NCBI GenBank assembly: GCA_035577545.1
Contig: DATLVI010000035.1
Coordinates: forward strand, 89,746 to 153,745
From: Verrucomicrobiia bacterium
GTDB lineage: Bacteria; Verrucomicrobiota; Verrucomicrobiia; Palsa-1439
Length of the DNA stretch: 64,000 bases
Direction of reading: 5' to 3'
Below the pieces are notes generated by a model, which saw nothing but the letters and a program-made list of their open reading frames with translations, was not told the origin of the DNA and did no database searches. Positions 15,874-24,500 of this stretch are shown here, piece after piece (within the stretch, counting starts at the first letter, position 1; each line of letters begins with the position of its first letter). The position numbers and the translations under genes are program-made.

Positions 15874-17529
15874 TCAGTCCAGGTACCCGAGCTTACGGAG
15901 GCGTTCTTCAATCTTCACCGAGTCTTCCTCGGAATACTCCGGCTGGTTGGATGTTGCGGCCCCGGTTGCCACCGGTTCAGATTCTCTCCGTGGCGGGTGC
16001 GCGCGCAGGAAGTCCTCTGTGAAAGCCGCGGTAATCGGTTCACCGTCGATATCGTCCGCGATGGGCAGGCCGAGAATTTCCAGGATCGTCGGTGCGATCG
16101 CCACGATCGGCTGCGACGGAAGGCGGCCAGCCGCACGCAGGTTGGGGCCGCGTAAAAGAAAAATCCCTTCGGGTTCATGACCGCCATCGCGCAGGATGTG
16201 GCGGTTCGGGACAATCAACTCAGTTGCGCGCACATCCCGGCGAAAACTGGCGGGCACGTCGAACGACTTGCTGAGAATCCCGACAAGATCCGGCGCAGTC
16301 TCCTGGTGTGGTCCGTCGAATAGTGTCGCGCCGCGGTGAATTTCGGCGAAGACCTTGTCCCCACCAGGAGTTTTGAGCGCCGTCAATTCACGAACCACGG
16401 TGGCAAGAAGGGCCTCGCACTCGGGTTCGGCGACGATTCCTTCCGGATAGCGGTCGATACGGTTGATATGAATTGCGACGGCCCGCGACTCCAGCGGGTC
16501 GGCCCAGATCTTTGTGTCTCGCCAATTTACCAGCCCGTACTTGCTATCGACAGGGGTGCGCAACTTTGCTTTCCACGAGCGGGGCAGATAGCCGTGCAGC
16601 AGGCGCTTCCAGTGCCAGACAGGCAAAAGCTGAAGGTAACCGCGCTCAAGAAGCCAGCGATTCGTGTGGAAAAACGCCGCCGGCGCCGGGCCGAAGCCGT
16701 GGTCAGACGCGACGACGAGTGCGCAATCGGGGCCGATTGCGTCGAGGAGTCGCGCGAGCTGAGCATCGATTTGTCGGTACATCGCGCGGCAGCGGGTGCC
16801 GATCCGTTTCTGTTCCTCGGTGGTCAACGAGCTTTCCGAAGCCGGGTCGGAGAACTTCCAACAGTAATGTCCCAGTCGGTCGGTCGCCATCAACGCGATC
16901 ATAAAAAACTGCCACGGCTTGGAGCGCATGAGCCGCACCGCGGCATCGACCTGGCTGAGCAGGACGCGTTCATTTTCATCGATGAACGCGAGCATCTGCT
17001 GCTCATAGCGGGCCGTGCCGGGCAGTGCGCTGGGATAGTTCACCACATCGACAATGTAGTCCTTCAGTTCGGCGGCCAATTCGGGAGGGTACGTCGTCAC
17101 GCCGGGCTCGGGGGCGAAGGCGTCGCTGGTCATGAAGCCGTTCACCGGATACACCGGATGACACAGCGGCACGTTGATCACGCCGACCTGTTTGCCGTGG
17201 GCGCCGAGCCGCTGCCAGAGAGTCGCGCTTTGGATATCACGTGACGTGTTGAGCCTACGTTGGTAGTAATCGCCGGGCGGTGTATGACGAAAATGATGGA
17301 TGCCGTGTTTGCCGGGATTGGTGCCGGTGACGAGGCTTGTCCAGGCCGGCGGCGTCAACGCGGGAATGGTCGAATCGAGGTTCCCCCACGCGCCTCCCTG
17401 CATCAGGCGGCGCAATGTCGGCATGTCGCCCCGCTCGGCGAGTGGGGCGAGGTTCGTCCACGTCGCGCCGTCGAGTCCGATGACAAGGACGCGCGCGGCG
17501 GGCGTGATGGTTTGTGCTGCGGGAGCCAC
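15874..17529 (-). CDS. Alkaline-phosphatase-superfamily phosphodiesterase/nucleotide pyrophosphatase
   Basis: A 551-residue protein of the type I phosphodiesterase (NPP-like) family. Metal ligand in 'VLVIGLDGATWTNLAP', nucleophile region 'PPAWTSLVTGTNPGKHGI' (Thr after Trp), 'ALMATDRLGHYCWKF' and 'ALVVASDHGFGPAPAAFF' supply the remaining ligands, and a last His comes from 'HILRDGGHEPEGIFLLRG'. No membrane span is evident, so it may be cytoplasmic. It is divergent from a paralogue 51 nt away and is the first gene of an operon with the PbgA-like protein, pointing to envelope phospho-polymer metabolism. GTG start, with a -10 box ending 9 nt upstream. Confidence 0.85.
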   Translation of the reverse strand: MAPAAQTITPAARVLVIGLDGATWTNLAPLAERGDMPTLRRLMQGGAWGNLDSTIPALTPPAWTSLVTGTNPGKHGIHHFRHTPPGDYYQRRLNTSRDIQSATLWQRLGAHGKQVGVINVPLCHPVYPVNGFMTSDAFAPEPGVTTYPPELAAELKDYIVDVVNYPSALPGTARYEQQMLAFIDENERVLLSQVDAAVRLMRSKPWQFFMIALMATDRLGHYCWKFSDPASESSLTTEEQKRIGTRCRAMYRQIDAQLARLLDAIGPDCALVVASDHGFGPAPAAFFHTNRWLLERGYLQLLPVWHWKRLLHGYLPRSWKAKLRTPVDSKYGLVNWRDTKIWADPLESRAVAIHINRIDRYPEGIVAEPECEALLATVVRELTALKTPGGDKVFAEIHRGATLFDGPHQETAPDLVGILSKSFDVPASFRRDVRATELIVPNRHILRDGGHEPEGIFLLRGPNLRAAGRLPSQPIVAIAPTILEILGLPIADDIDGEPITAAFTEDFLRAHPPRRESEPVATGAATSNQPEYSEEDSVKIEERLRKLGYLD

Positions 17530-17538
17530 GGGCGGGTG

Positions 17539-17566
17539 GTATAACAGTCTTATGAGACAGGCACAA
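17539..17566 (-). promoter_or_regulatory. Predicted promoter of the minus-strand phosphodiesterase operon
   Basis: TTGTGC (17561-17566), 16-nt spacer, TTATAC (17539-17544) on the minus strand. The -10 box ends 9 nt before the GTG at 17529, and no ribosome site fits between. Confidence 0.4.
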
Positions 17567-17580
17567 GAAAAAGGACGCGC

Positions 17581-18993
17581 ATGGGCACGGTTGAAAAAAT
17601 CCTGGTGATTGGCCTGGACTGCGCCGAGCCGTCGCTGGTGTTCGGGAAGTGGCGCGACCAGTTGCCGAATTTACGCGGGTTAATGGAGCGGGGAGCGTGG
17701 ACGACGATGAACAGCACTACGCCGCCAATCACGGTGCCGGCCTGGTCGTGCATGATGTCCAGCAAGGATCCGGGTACCTTGGGCATTTACGGGTTCCGCA
17801 ACCGCAAGGACCACAGCTATAGCGGACTGACGTTTGCGACTTCGACTGCCGTGCGGGAGCCTCGCCTTTGGGATATTCTCTCGAAGGCCGGCAAGCGCGT
17901 CGTGGTCCTCGGTGTTCCCGGGACGTATCCTCCGTCGGCCGTTAACGGGTCGATGGTCAGTTGCTTTCTGACGCCGGATCCGGCGACGAACCAGTACACC
18001 TATCCACCGGAACTGCGCGACGAGATCGATCAGGTGCTGGGCAAAGACCAGTACATGGTGGACGTCTCCGACTACCGCACGGAGAACAAGGCCCCGGTGC
18101 TGCGTGAGATTTATGAGATGACGGACCGCCGCTTTGCACTGGCGAACCATCTCATGCGCACGAAGCCGTGGGAGTTTTTCATGCTGGTCGAAATGGGTAT
18201 CGATCGCATCCATCACGCTTTCTGGAAGTTCTTTGATCCAGAGCATCGCAAGTTTGAACCGGGCTCGCCGTTCGCCGATGCCATCCGTGATTACTACATC
18301 CATGTCGATAAACTAATCGGGAATTTGCTGGCGGCTCTGCCCGAGCCCGATAAGACCGCGATTGTGGTCGTCTCGGACCACGGCGCCAAGCGCATCGACG
18401 GTGGAATCGCCGTCAACGAGTGGCTCATCCGGGAAAAGTACCTCACCGTGGGCGAGCACCCGAAGCAACCCAAACCCCTCGGGAAACTCATCGCGGAAGG
18501 CAAAGTGGATTGGAGCGCGACGAAAGTCTGGAGTGAGGGCGGCTATTATGCGCGCGTGTTCATCAATGTGAAAGGTCGCGAACCTCAGGGCATCGTTGCC
18601 CCGCATGAGTACGAGGCATTGCGCGACGAGCTAATGCAAAAGCTCGAAAAGCTTGGTGACGAGAACGGCAAGCCGATTGGCACTCGCGTTTACCGGCCCG
18701 AACGGCTGTACCACCGCTGCAATGGAATCTGGCCCGATCTGGTGGTGATTTTCGGCGACCTATACTGGCGCTCGATTGGCAGCATTGGGTATAACGCCAT
18801 CCATGTTTTCGAAAACGACACCGGGCCAGACGACGCCAATCACGCGCAGGACGCCATGTTTGTGCTCTCCGCGCCCGGCATGAAAGCGGGGCAAATCGCG
18901 CCTGTGGACATTCTGGATGTTGCACCGACACTCCTCCGGTTGTACGGCCAGCCGATTCCGCCTGACATGCAGGGCAAACCGTTGGCGTTTTAG
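17581..18993 (+). CDS. Alkaline-phosphatase-superfamily protein, paralogue of the divergent gene
   Basis: A 470-residue relative of the enzyme encoded divergently. 'ILVIGLDCAEPSLVF' is the first metal site. The nucleophile position reads 'VPAWSCMMSSKDPGTLGIYG', so Ser replaces the Thr seen in its neighbour. 'VEMGIDRIHHAFWKF', 'AIVVVSDHGAKRIDGG' and 'ANHAQDAMFVLSAPG' complete the site. This 'AW(S/T)CMM..KDPG..GIYGF' subfamily is common in bacterial and archaeal glycan loci, but its substrate is not established. The divergent paralogous pair suggests related substrates under shared control. Confidence 0.85.
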   Translation: MGTVEKILVIGLDCAEPSLVFGKWRDQLPNLRGLMERGAWTTMNSTTPPITVPAWSCMMSSKDPGTLGIYGFRNRKDHSYSGLTFATSTAVREPRLWDILSKAGKRVVVLGVPGTYPPSAVNGSMVSCFLTPDPATNQYTYPPELRDEIDQVLGKDQYMVDVSDYRTENKAPVLREIYEMTDRRFALANHLMRTKPWEFFMLVEMGIDRIHHAFWKFFDPEHRKFEPGSPFADAIRDYYIHVDKLIGNLLAALPEPDKTAIVVVSDHGAKRIDGGIAVNEWLIREKYLTVGEHPKQPKPLGKLIAEGKVDWSATKVWSEGGYYARVFINVKGREPQGIVAPHEYEALRDELMQKLEKLGDENGKPIGTRVYRPERLYHRCNGIWPDLVVIFGDLYWRSIGSIGYNAIHVFENDTGPDDANHAQDAMFVLSAPGMKAGQIAPVDILDVAPTLLRLYGQPIPPDMQGKPLAF

Positions 18994-19856
18994 GATTCTG
19001 TCGCATTCCAGATCCGGCCGTATTTTGGTTGACGACCGCGCAACCTACGGACCCGCCGCCAAATTTTTGCGATGAACTGTTTGTCGGTGGTTTGCAACTT
19101 CATGGTCCGCGCATAGGCCAGGTAAATTCGTAGCAAGTTTGGCAGAGAAAGGTATGCTCGTCGTCGTGCGGAATGGGCCAGTGCTGACAAATCTTTTAGG
19201 TACCAGCGCTGACGGTGCGGTCGCGGCCCGAGGACACGTTGCAAGTCGATCAGGTACAGGTCCCAATCGTCGCCGCGCTCGACCACAAAAATGTGTTTCA
19301 AGTTGAAATCCTTGTGAATGAATCCGGCATCCTGAAACGTGCGGGCCAATTTGCCCAATTTTTTAAACAATTTCCATTTGCGTTGCGGCGAAGCAGTCGC
19401 CAGTTGCTGGACGATGTAGTCATCGGCGGGTGAACCATTGAGGATTTCTTGCTGCAACAAAAAACTACTGGTCACGATGCCAGCCCGGCGCGACTGTCCG
19501 GTGGCGATGGGGAGGGCGGTAAGGAACTTATGGGTGCGGAGCAGGTGCAACTTGCGCCATTCGCGGCTGGCCTCGTCGTCACGGCCCGGCCAATGGATAA
19601 GGCGAAGCAATTTGTCGAGCGGTGATAAATATTCCTCTCCATATCGCTTGAGGTAGCCGACGAGCGTACCTCCGCTTGGTAACGGCAACTCGACGCGCAC
19701 TGTCGCGCGGCCCGGTACGGCGCGGACGACGGCTTTCGCCGGCAACGCCATGATTTTGTCGAACGAGTCAAGTCCTGCAGCCTGTAATGCTGGCAGAAAT
19801 TCGGAGGCGACAGTCAGTTTGCCGTCATCAAGGGAGATGTATTCAGGTTCGTGCAT
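18990..19856 (-). CDS. WaaP/Kdo-kinase-like lipopolysaccharide kinase family protein
   Basis: A 288-residue kinase-fold protein. 'TLVGYLKRYGEEYLSPL' resembles the ATP-binding strand region, 'AGFIHKDFNLKHIFVVERG' is the catalytic loop (Asp in H-K-D, then Asn and His as in the WaaP/RfaP/KdkA group), and 'DWDLYLIDLQRVLG' gives the metal-binding Asp. Such enzymes phosphorylate heptose or Kdo of the LPS core. The basic C-terminus fits membrane association. It is tail-to-tail (4-nt overlap) with the phosphodiesterase paralogue. Start at the ATG at 19856, where TACTTT ends 10 nt upstream. An in-frame ATG at 19967 would add 37 residues of poor character. Confidence 0.83.
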   Translation of the reverse strand: MHEPEYISLDDGKLTVASEFLPALQAAGLDSFDKIMALPAKAVVRAVPGRATVRVELPLPSGGTLVGYLKRYGEEYLSPLDKLLRLIHWPGRDDEASREWRKLHLLRTHKFLTALPIATGQSRRAGIVTSSFLLQQEILNGSPADDYIVQQLATASPQRKWKLFKKLGKLARTFQDAGFIHKDFNLKHIFVVERGDDWDLYLIDLQRVLGPRPHRQRWYLKDLSALAHSARRRAYLSLPNLLRIYLAYARTMKLQTTDKQFIAKIWRRVRRLRGRQPKYGRIWNATES

Positions 19857-19994
19857 CCACTGGATGAAAGTATTCCGTGGCGACTGCGAGTTTGTCCAAC
19901 CAAAACTCAAATGCGTTGCGTTTCGCGGGGTGCGGAATATATGATTCCTGCGGATGCAGACTTCCACATGCCAGGGATGCTATGAGGACCGCTT

Positions 19995-20606
19995 GTGAAG
20001 CGGCGCCAACGTATCGGTATTCTGGGGGGGACGTTCAACCCGATTCACCTCGGACATCTCCTCATCGCCCAGGACGCCATGGAACAGGTGGGACTCGACC
20101 GGGTGAGGTTCATCCCGTCGGCCGCGCCGCCGCACAAGACGGTCGACAAGTTGGTCAGCGAACGGGACCGGTTGCGCATGATCACCCTCGCGATCCGAAA
20201 CAACCCTCACTTTGAAGTTGACGATATCGAAATCGAGCGCGGCGGCAAATCGTATTCGGTGGACACGTTGACGGAATTGCGACGGCGCGAACCTCGCGCA
20301 GATTTTTATTTTATCATCGGCGGGGACTCGCTGCGTGAGTTGCACCTCTGGCGGGAGGCACAGCGCCTGGTTACACTCTGCACGTTTGTCACGGTGCCGC
20401 GACCGGGGTTCGACCCGAAACCAGTCATCGATCGGCGGCTGGATGCGGCCACGCGGCGACGGTTGCGCCAGCACGTCTTACGCGGCCACGCCTGCGACAT
20501 CGCTTCGAGCGAAATTCGCGCGAGAGTTGCCAGCGGGCGATCCATACGCTATCTTGTGCCTGATGCGGTACATGCATATATTCGGAGGCGACGGCTTTAT
20601 CAGTGA
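19995..20606 (+). CDS. nadD: Nicotinate-nucleotide adenylyltransferase
   Basis: A 203-residue enzyme that adenylylates nicotinate mononucleotide in NAD synthesis. 'IGILGGTFNPIHLGHLLIA' contains the nucleotidyltransferase H-x-G-H motif. 'RVRFIPSAAPPHK' is the substrate loop. 'FYFIIGGDSLRELHLWREA' and the C-terminal 'ISSTEIR'-like 'IASSEIRARVASG' motif are diagnostic. GTG start. The stop overlaps the GTG of the next gene (GTGA at 20603-20606), the usual nadD-rsfS pairing. Confidence 0.96.
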   Translation: MKRRQRIGILGGTFNPIHLGHLLIAQDAMEQVGLDRVRFIPSAAPPHKTVDKLVSERDRLRMITLAIRNNPHFEVDDIEIERGGKSYSVDTLTELRRREPRADFYFIIGGDSLRELHLWREAQRLVTLCTFVTVPRPGFDPKPVIDRRLDAATRRRLRQHVLRGHACDIASSEIRARVASGRSIRYLVPDAVHAYIRRRRLYQ

Positions 20607-20956
20607 AGGGCAATAGCCGGCTAACCTCCGAAAAATTGGTCAAGCTCTGCCGCGAAATCGCCTTGGGGAAGAAGGCGGAAGACGCGATGATTCTGGATGT
20701 CCGCAATGTTTCCAGTGTTGCCGACTTCTTTCTAATTTGCACCGGTACTTCCGAACCCCATCTCAAAGCCATTGCCGACGAAATTGCGCGCCGTCTCCGC
20801 GATGAGGGGATGCGCCCGCGGCATCGTGACGGGTACCCGCCCAGCCGTTGGATCGTCATGGATTACAACGACGTTCTCGTGCACATCTTCCATCCCGAGC
20901 TTCGCCAGCGGTACAGCCTCGAAGACCTCTGGGGCGACGCGAAGCGTGTGAAATAG
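20603..20956 (+). CDS. rsfS: Ribosomal silencing factor RsfS/Iojap
   Basis: A 117-residue protein with the RsfS/DUF143 fold: 'AEDAMILDVRNVSSVADFFL', 'ICTGTSEPHLKAIADEI', and the diagnostic end 'WIVMDYNDVLVHIFHPELR' with 'YSLEDLWGDA'. RsfS binds ribosomal protein L14 and blocks 50S-30S joining in starved cells. GTG start overlapping the nadD stop by 4 nt. Confidence 0.95.
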   Translation: MKGNSRLTSEKLVKLCREIALGKKAEDAMILDVRNVSSVADFFLICTGTSEPHLKAIADEIARRLRDEGMRPRHRDGYPPSRWIVMDYNDVLVHIFHPELRQRYSLEDLWGDAKRVK

Positions 20957-21005
20957 AAGGTTGGACAACTGATTGGAGGAGGCCTTCGGGAGCTGCGGGA
21001 ACGAA

Positions 21006-21389
21006 TTACTTCGCTTCCTTCGTAATTTCTCCGAGCAACGTCTTGTAGCCTTTGCCTCCGGCAGACATCTCGCCGATCACCGTGGCGACGCCCTTCGGCT
21101 TTTCCAACTCGAAGACCATCACGGTCTGGCCACCACGGATTTTGTCGTTGGGCTGCAATTCTTTCTCAGTGATGCGCTCGTTGTTCACGTACGTACCGTT
21201 GGTGGAATCAAGGTCTCGCACGTAATACTTGCCGTCGCGGGGAGTGACTGCGAAATGCTGGCGGGACATCCGCTCATCCTTGATCAGCACGTCCGCGTCT
21301 TCGCCCCGGCCAAAGGTGAGGGCCTTGTCCGTAAGCTCCCAGCGATCCGCCGCTGAACCATCGAATTTTTTCCGAACAAGATAAGGCAT
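21006..21389 (-). CDS. FHA-domain protein
   Basis: A 127-residue protein that is almost entirely one forkhead-associated domain: 'LTFGRGEDADVLIKDERMSR' then 'QHFAV' (the conserved Gly-Arg and Ser-x-x-His), 'YYVRDLDSTNGTYVNNERI' (the N-G-T/x-N motif). FHA domains bind phosphothreonine peptides. A Lys/Gly tail follows. It is divergently transcribed from a very large Ser/Thr kinase 142 nt away, an arrangement that makes it a natural reader or substrate of that kinase (inference). Start at the ATG with AGGAG 8 nt upstream. Confidence 0.92.
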   Translation of the reverse strand: MPYLVRKKFDGSAADRWELTDKALTFGRGEDADVLIKDERMSRQHFAVTPRDGKYYVRDLDSTNGTYVNNERITEKELQPNDKIRGGQTVMVFELEKPKGVATVIGEMSAGGKGYKTLLGEITKEAK

Positions 21390-21408
21390 CGCGTTGACTC
21401 CTATACTT

Positions 21409-21437
21409 ATTGTGCGCCAGCGCGCAGATGGCATCAA
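21409..21437 (-). promoter_or_regulatory. Predicted promoter of the FHA gene
   Basis: TTGATG (21432-21437), 17-nt spacer, CACAAT (21409-21414) on the minus strand. A second -10-like TATAGG lies closer to the ATG. Confidence 0.35.
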
Positions 21438-21470
21438 GTCAAAAACTGGCGGCTGCGGGGTTGAATCCTA

Positions 21471-21498
21471 TTGCGCCGCCTTCTTGCGTCGCTATAAT
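21471..21498 (+). promoter_or_regulatory. Predicted promoter of the propeller kinase
   Basis: TTGCGC (21471-21476), 16-nt spacer, perfect TATAAT (21493-21498). AGGAG (21517-21521) precedes the GTG start by 9 nt. Confidence 0.55.
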
Positions 21499-21530
21499 CC
21501 GCGCTGTCGGGCGGTGAGGAGCGCGGTTGC

Positions 21531-24500
21531 GTGGCGAGCCAGGTACAGTGCACTATCTGTGGGAAGAGCAAGGCGGTCGAGAATCCACCCTCGGCCGCTC
21601 GTTACGTTTGTCCTGACTGCTCGAATCAGACCATCGCTGACGTAAGCGCTCGTTCTGACCCGACCCATACCGACCGACCCACCAGCAAATCCAAGCAGGA
21701 CGGAACGATTTCCGACGGCGATGGGGCGTCGCTGCCTGACGACCAGATGATGGCGCGGTTCGGCAATTACGAAATCATTGATGAGCTGTCGCGTGGCGGT
21801 GTGGGGATTGTTTACCGGGCACGACAGAAGGGTCTCAACCGCATCGTCGCGTTGAAAGTGCTGCAAGGGGGAACCTCGGCGCGCGCGGATCAGGTCCAGC
21901 GTTTCTTCTATGAGGCGCAGTCCGCGGCAAAGCTGCAGCACCCCAATATCGTCCCCATCCACGAGTTTGGCACCCATGAGGGCCTGCACTACTTCACGAT
22001 GGACTTCATCGAAGGCCAATCGCTGGCCGACTTGATGGCCAGTGGGCCGTTGCAGCCGCGTGAGGCGCTGGAGATCGTGAAGCAGACAACCGCGGCGCTG
22101 CACTACGCGCACGAGCAGGGCATCGTCCATCGTGACATCAAGCCGGGCAACATCCTTCTCGACAAGGAAGGCCGCGTCAAGATTACTGACTTTGGCCTCG
22201 CGAAAGAGATTTCGCGTGAGGACATGCACCTGACGATGGAAGGCCAGGTGATGGGTACGCCGCGGTACATGTCACCGGAGCAGGCGACCGGGAGAACGTC
22301 GCAGGCTGATGCGCGTTCGGACATCTTTTCGATGGGCGTTACGCTGTATGAAATGCTCACGGGGCGGCCGGCGTTCGGTAGTGACAACGTCATACAGATG
22401 TTGCAGCAAGTCATCGCGGAGGACCCGCCGCGCCCGCACAAGCTCAATCGCAAAGTCCACCGGGACATTGAGACGATCTGCCTGAAGGCCATGGAGAAGG
22501 TGCCGGATCGTCGTTATCAAACGGCGCTGGAAATGACCGACGACATCGATCGATTCCTGGGCGGCGAACCGATTGAAGCGAAGCCCGCAAGCCTTCTTTA
22601 CTATGCCGGTCGGCGACTGCGGAAACACTGGAAAGCCCTCGCACTGTATGCGGTCGTGCTCTACGCGACGATTCACGGGGTCATTCTGTACCTGAACAGT
22701 CGCCCCAGCGCGCTACACTTGAGCGTGGAGACACCGGGCGCGCTGGTGGCGGTCGATCATTCCGCGTTGTCCGATTCCGAAATCCAATCGGGACTGAGCC
22801 TGAAGGCTGGTGCGCACGAAATCCTCATCGAGAACGAGCCGTTGTACGACCCGAAGCAAATCAGCATTAGTACCAAACCGGGCGAGAGTCGCACGATGAG
22901 CGTTGCTTTGCCGCGGCGCAAGGGTTCGTTGGCAATCACCACGGACCCGCCAGATATTGGTGTGACCGTAGCGGGTGGAGACGGATTCCACGCGACGTTC
23001 CAAGGCCCGACGATCCAGCAAGAACTGCCGACGGGGCGATACACTCTGTTTGCCCACAAGGACAACTTCCTGGCGCAGGAACTGGAGGTAAACGTCGCCG
23101 CGCATCAGACACAGACGCTGCTGTTCTCGTTGCCGTCGATCACCTTGTGGGCGGCGCAGACCAGCGGCAATGTCATGTCCGTGCCGGTGGTCGCCGATCT
23201 TGATGGAGACGGTATCGGTGATGTTATCGCGGGTGATGATGATGGCCGCATCTACTGTCTTTCGGGTCGCAACGGCATTCCTCTGTGGGTGTTTCGGGCG
23301 CACGATGCGGTGCAGGCTCCTTTGTCGATGGCTGACGTGAATCATGACGGCACCCCCGACATCATCGTCGGTTCGACCGATCACAACGTCTATTGCATCG
23401 ACGGCAAAACCGGTCGCGCCTTGTGGACGTTCGAAACGCATGGGGCTATTTACGGCCCCGCGCTACTAAATGACGTGAATGGGGACGGCGTGCCGGACGC
23501 GTTTGTTGGCTCGGATGACGGGAATCTATATGCCATCAGCGGGGCGGATGGCGCGTTGCTCTGGAAGTTTCGCGCGGTTGGACGGATCAATAGTTCGGTG
23601 GCGTGGGCGCGTGACGCAGGTGAGGATGTACTGTTGGTTGGCAGCCTCGACCATAACTTGTACTGCCTCCAGCCGAAGACGGGAGAGTTGCTCTGGAAAG
23701 TCGATGTCGGGGCACCGTTGTATTACCCGGCCCGCATCGAAGACCTCGAACAGAACGGCAAAATGGCCGCCTTGCTGCCGACTCCACAGGCCGTCGGCGA
23801 CGTGCGCACGTATACGGCGGTCTCCCTGGCGGACCGCAAGGTTGTCGGGACGAGCGCCGAGTTCCCGCTCTGGGTCGATCTCAGCGGCGACGGGAAGCCC
23901 GAAAAAATCGTGGTGGGTGAGAAATCGACAACTTGTTTTGCGCATGATGGCGTGACGCAATTGTGGAAGACAGACTACCTTGTCGTTACGCCACACATGG
24001 CCGATGTAAACGGCGACGGTGTGCTGGACCTGATTTTCAATTACGGACCGGACCAGCTCGTTTGTCTCTCGGGACACGACGGCTCGGAGATCGGTCGCAT
24101 CAAACTCGACGCGGCGACGGGTCGCGGCTACGCACTGGATGACATCGACCGCGACGGCACGCCCGATCTGGTTGTAGGCGCGGGACGAAAGATCAACTGT
24201 TTCTCCTGGGTTGGAGGGCGGAAGCGCTGGGCCAACAACGCGGCCACATATTTTGACGCGCCCTTTGCGGTTGAGAATGGGCGGGTCTTCACGAAGTCGA
24301 TCGGAGGCGAGATTGCGGCGTACGATCCCGAGCGCAACGACCCGATTTGGAAGGTCCAGACATCGGCCCAACCGTCGCCTTATGTCGGCGTTACCGCGGG
24401 ACAGGGGGTGGTGGTCGATGCCGATGCGAAGACGCGATGGCTTTCGGCGTACCGCGCAAGTGATGGCGGCGTATTGTGGCAGGCGCGATTACCGGGGGAC

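Noticed and set aside
16336..17244. 302-codon plus-strand frame antisense to the phosphodiesterase
   Set aside because: No domain, Arg/His-rich shadow of a motif-complete enzyme.
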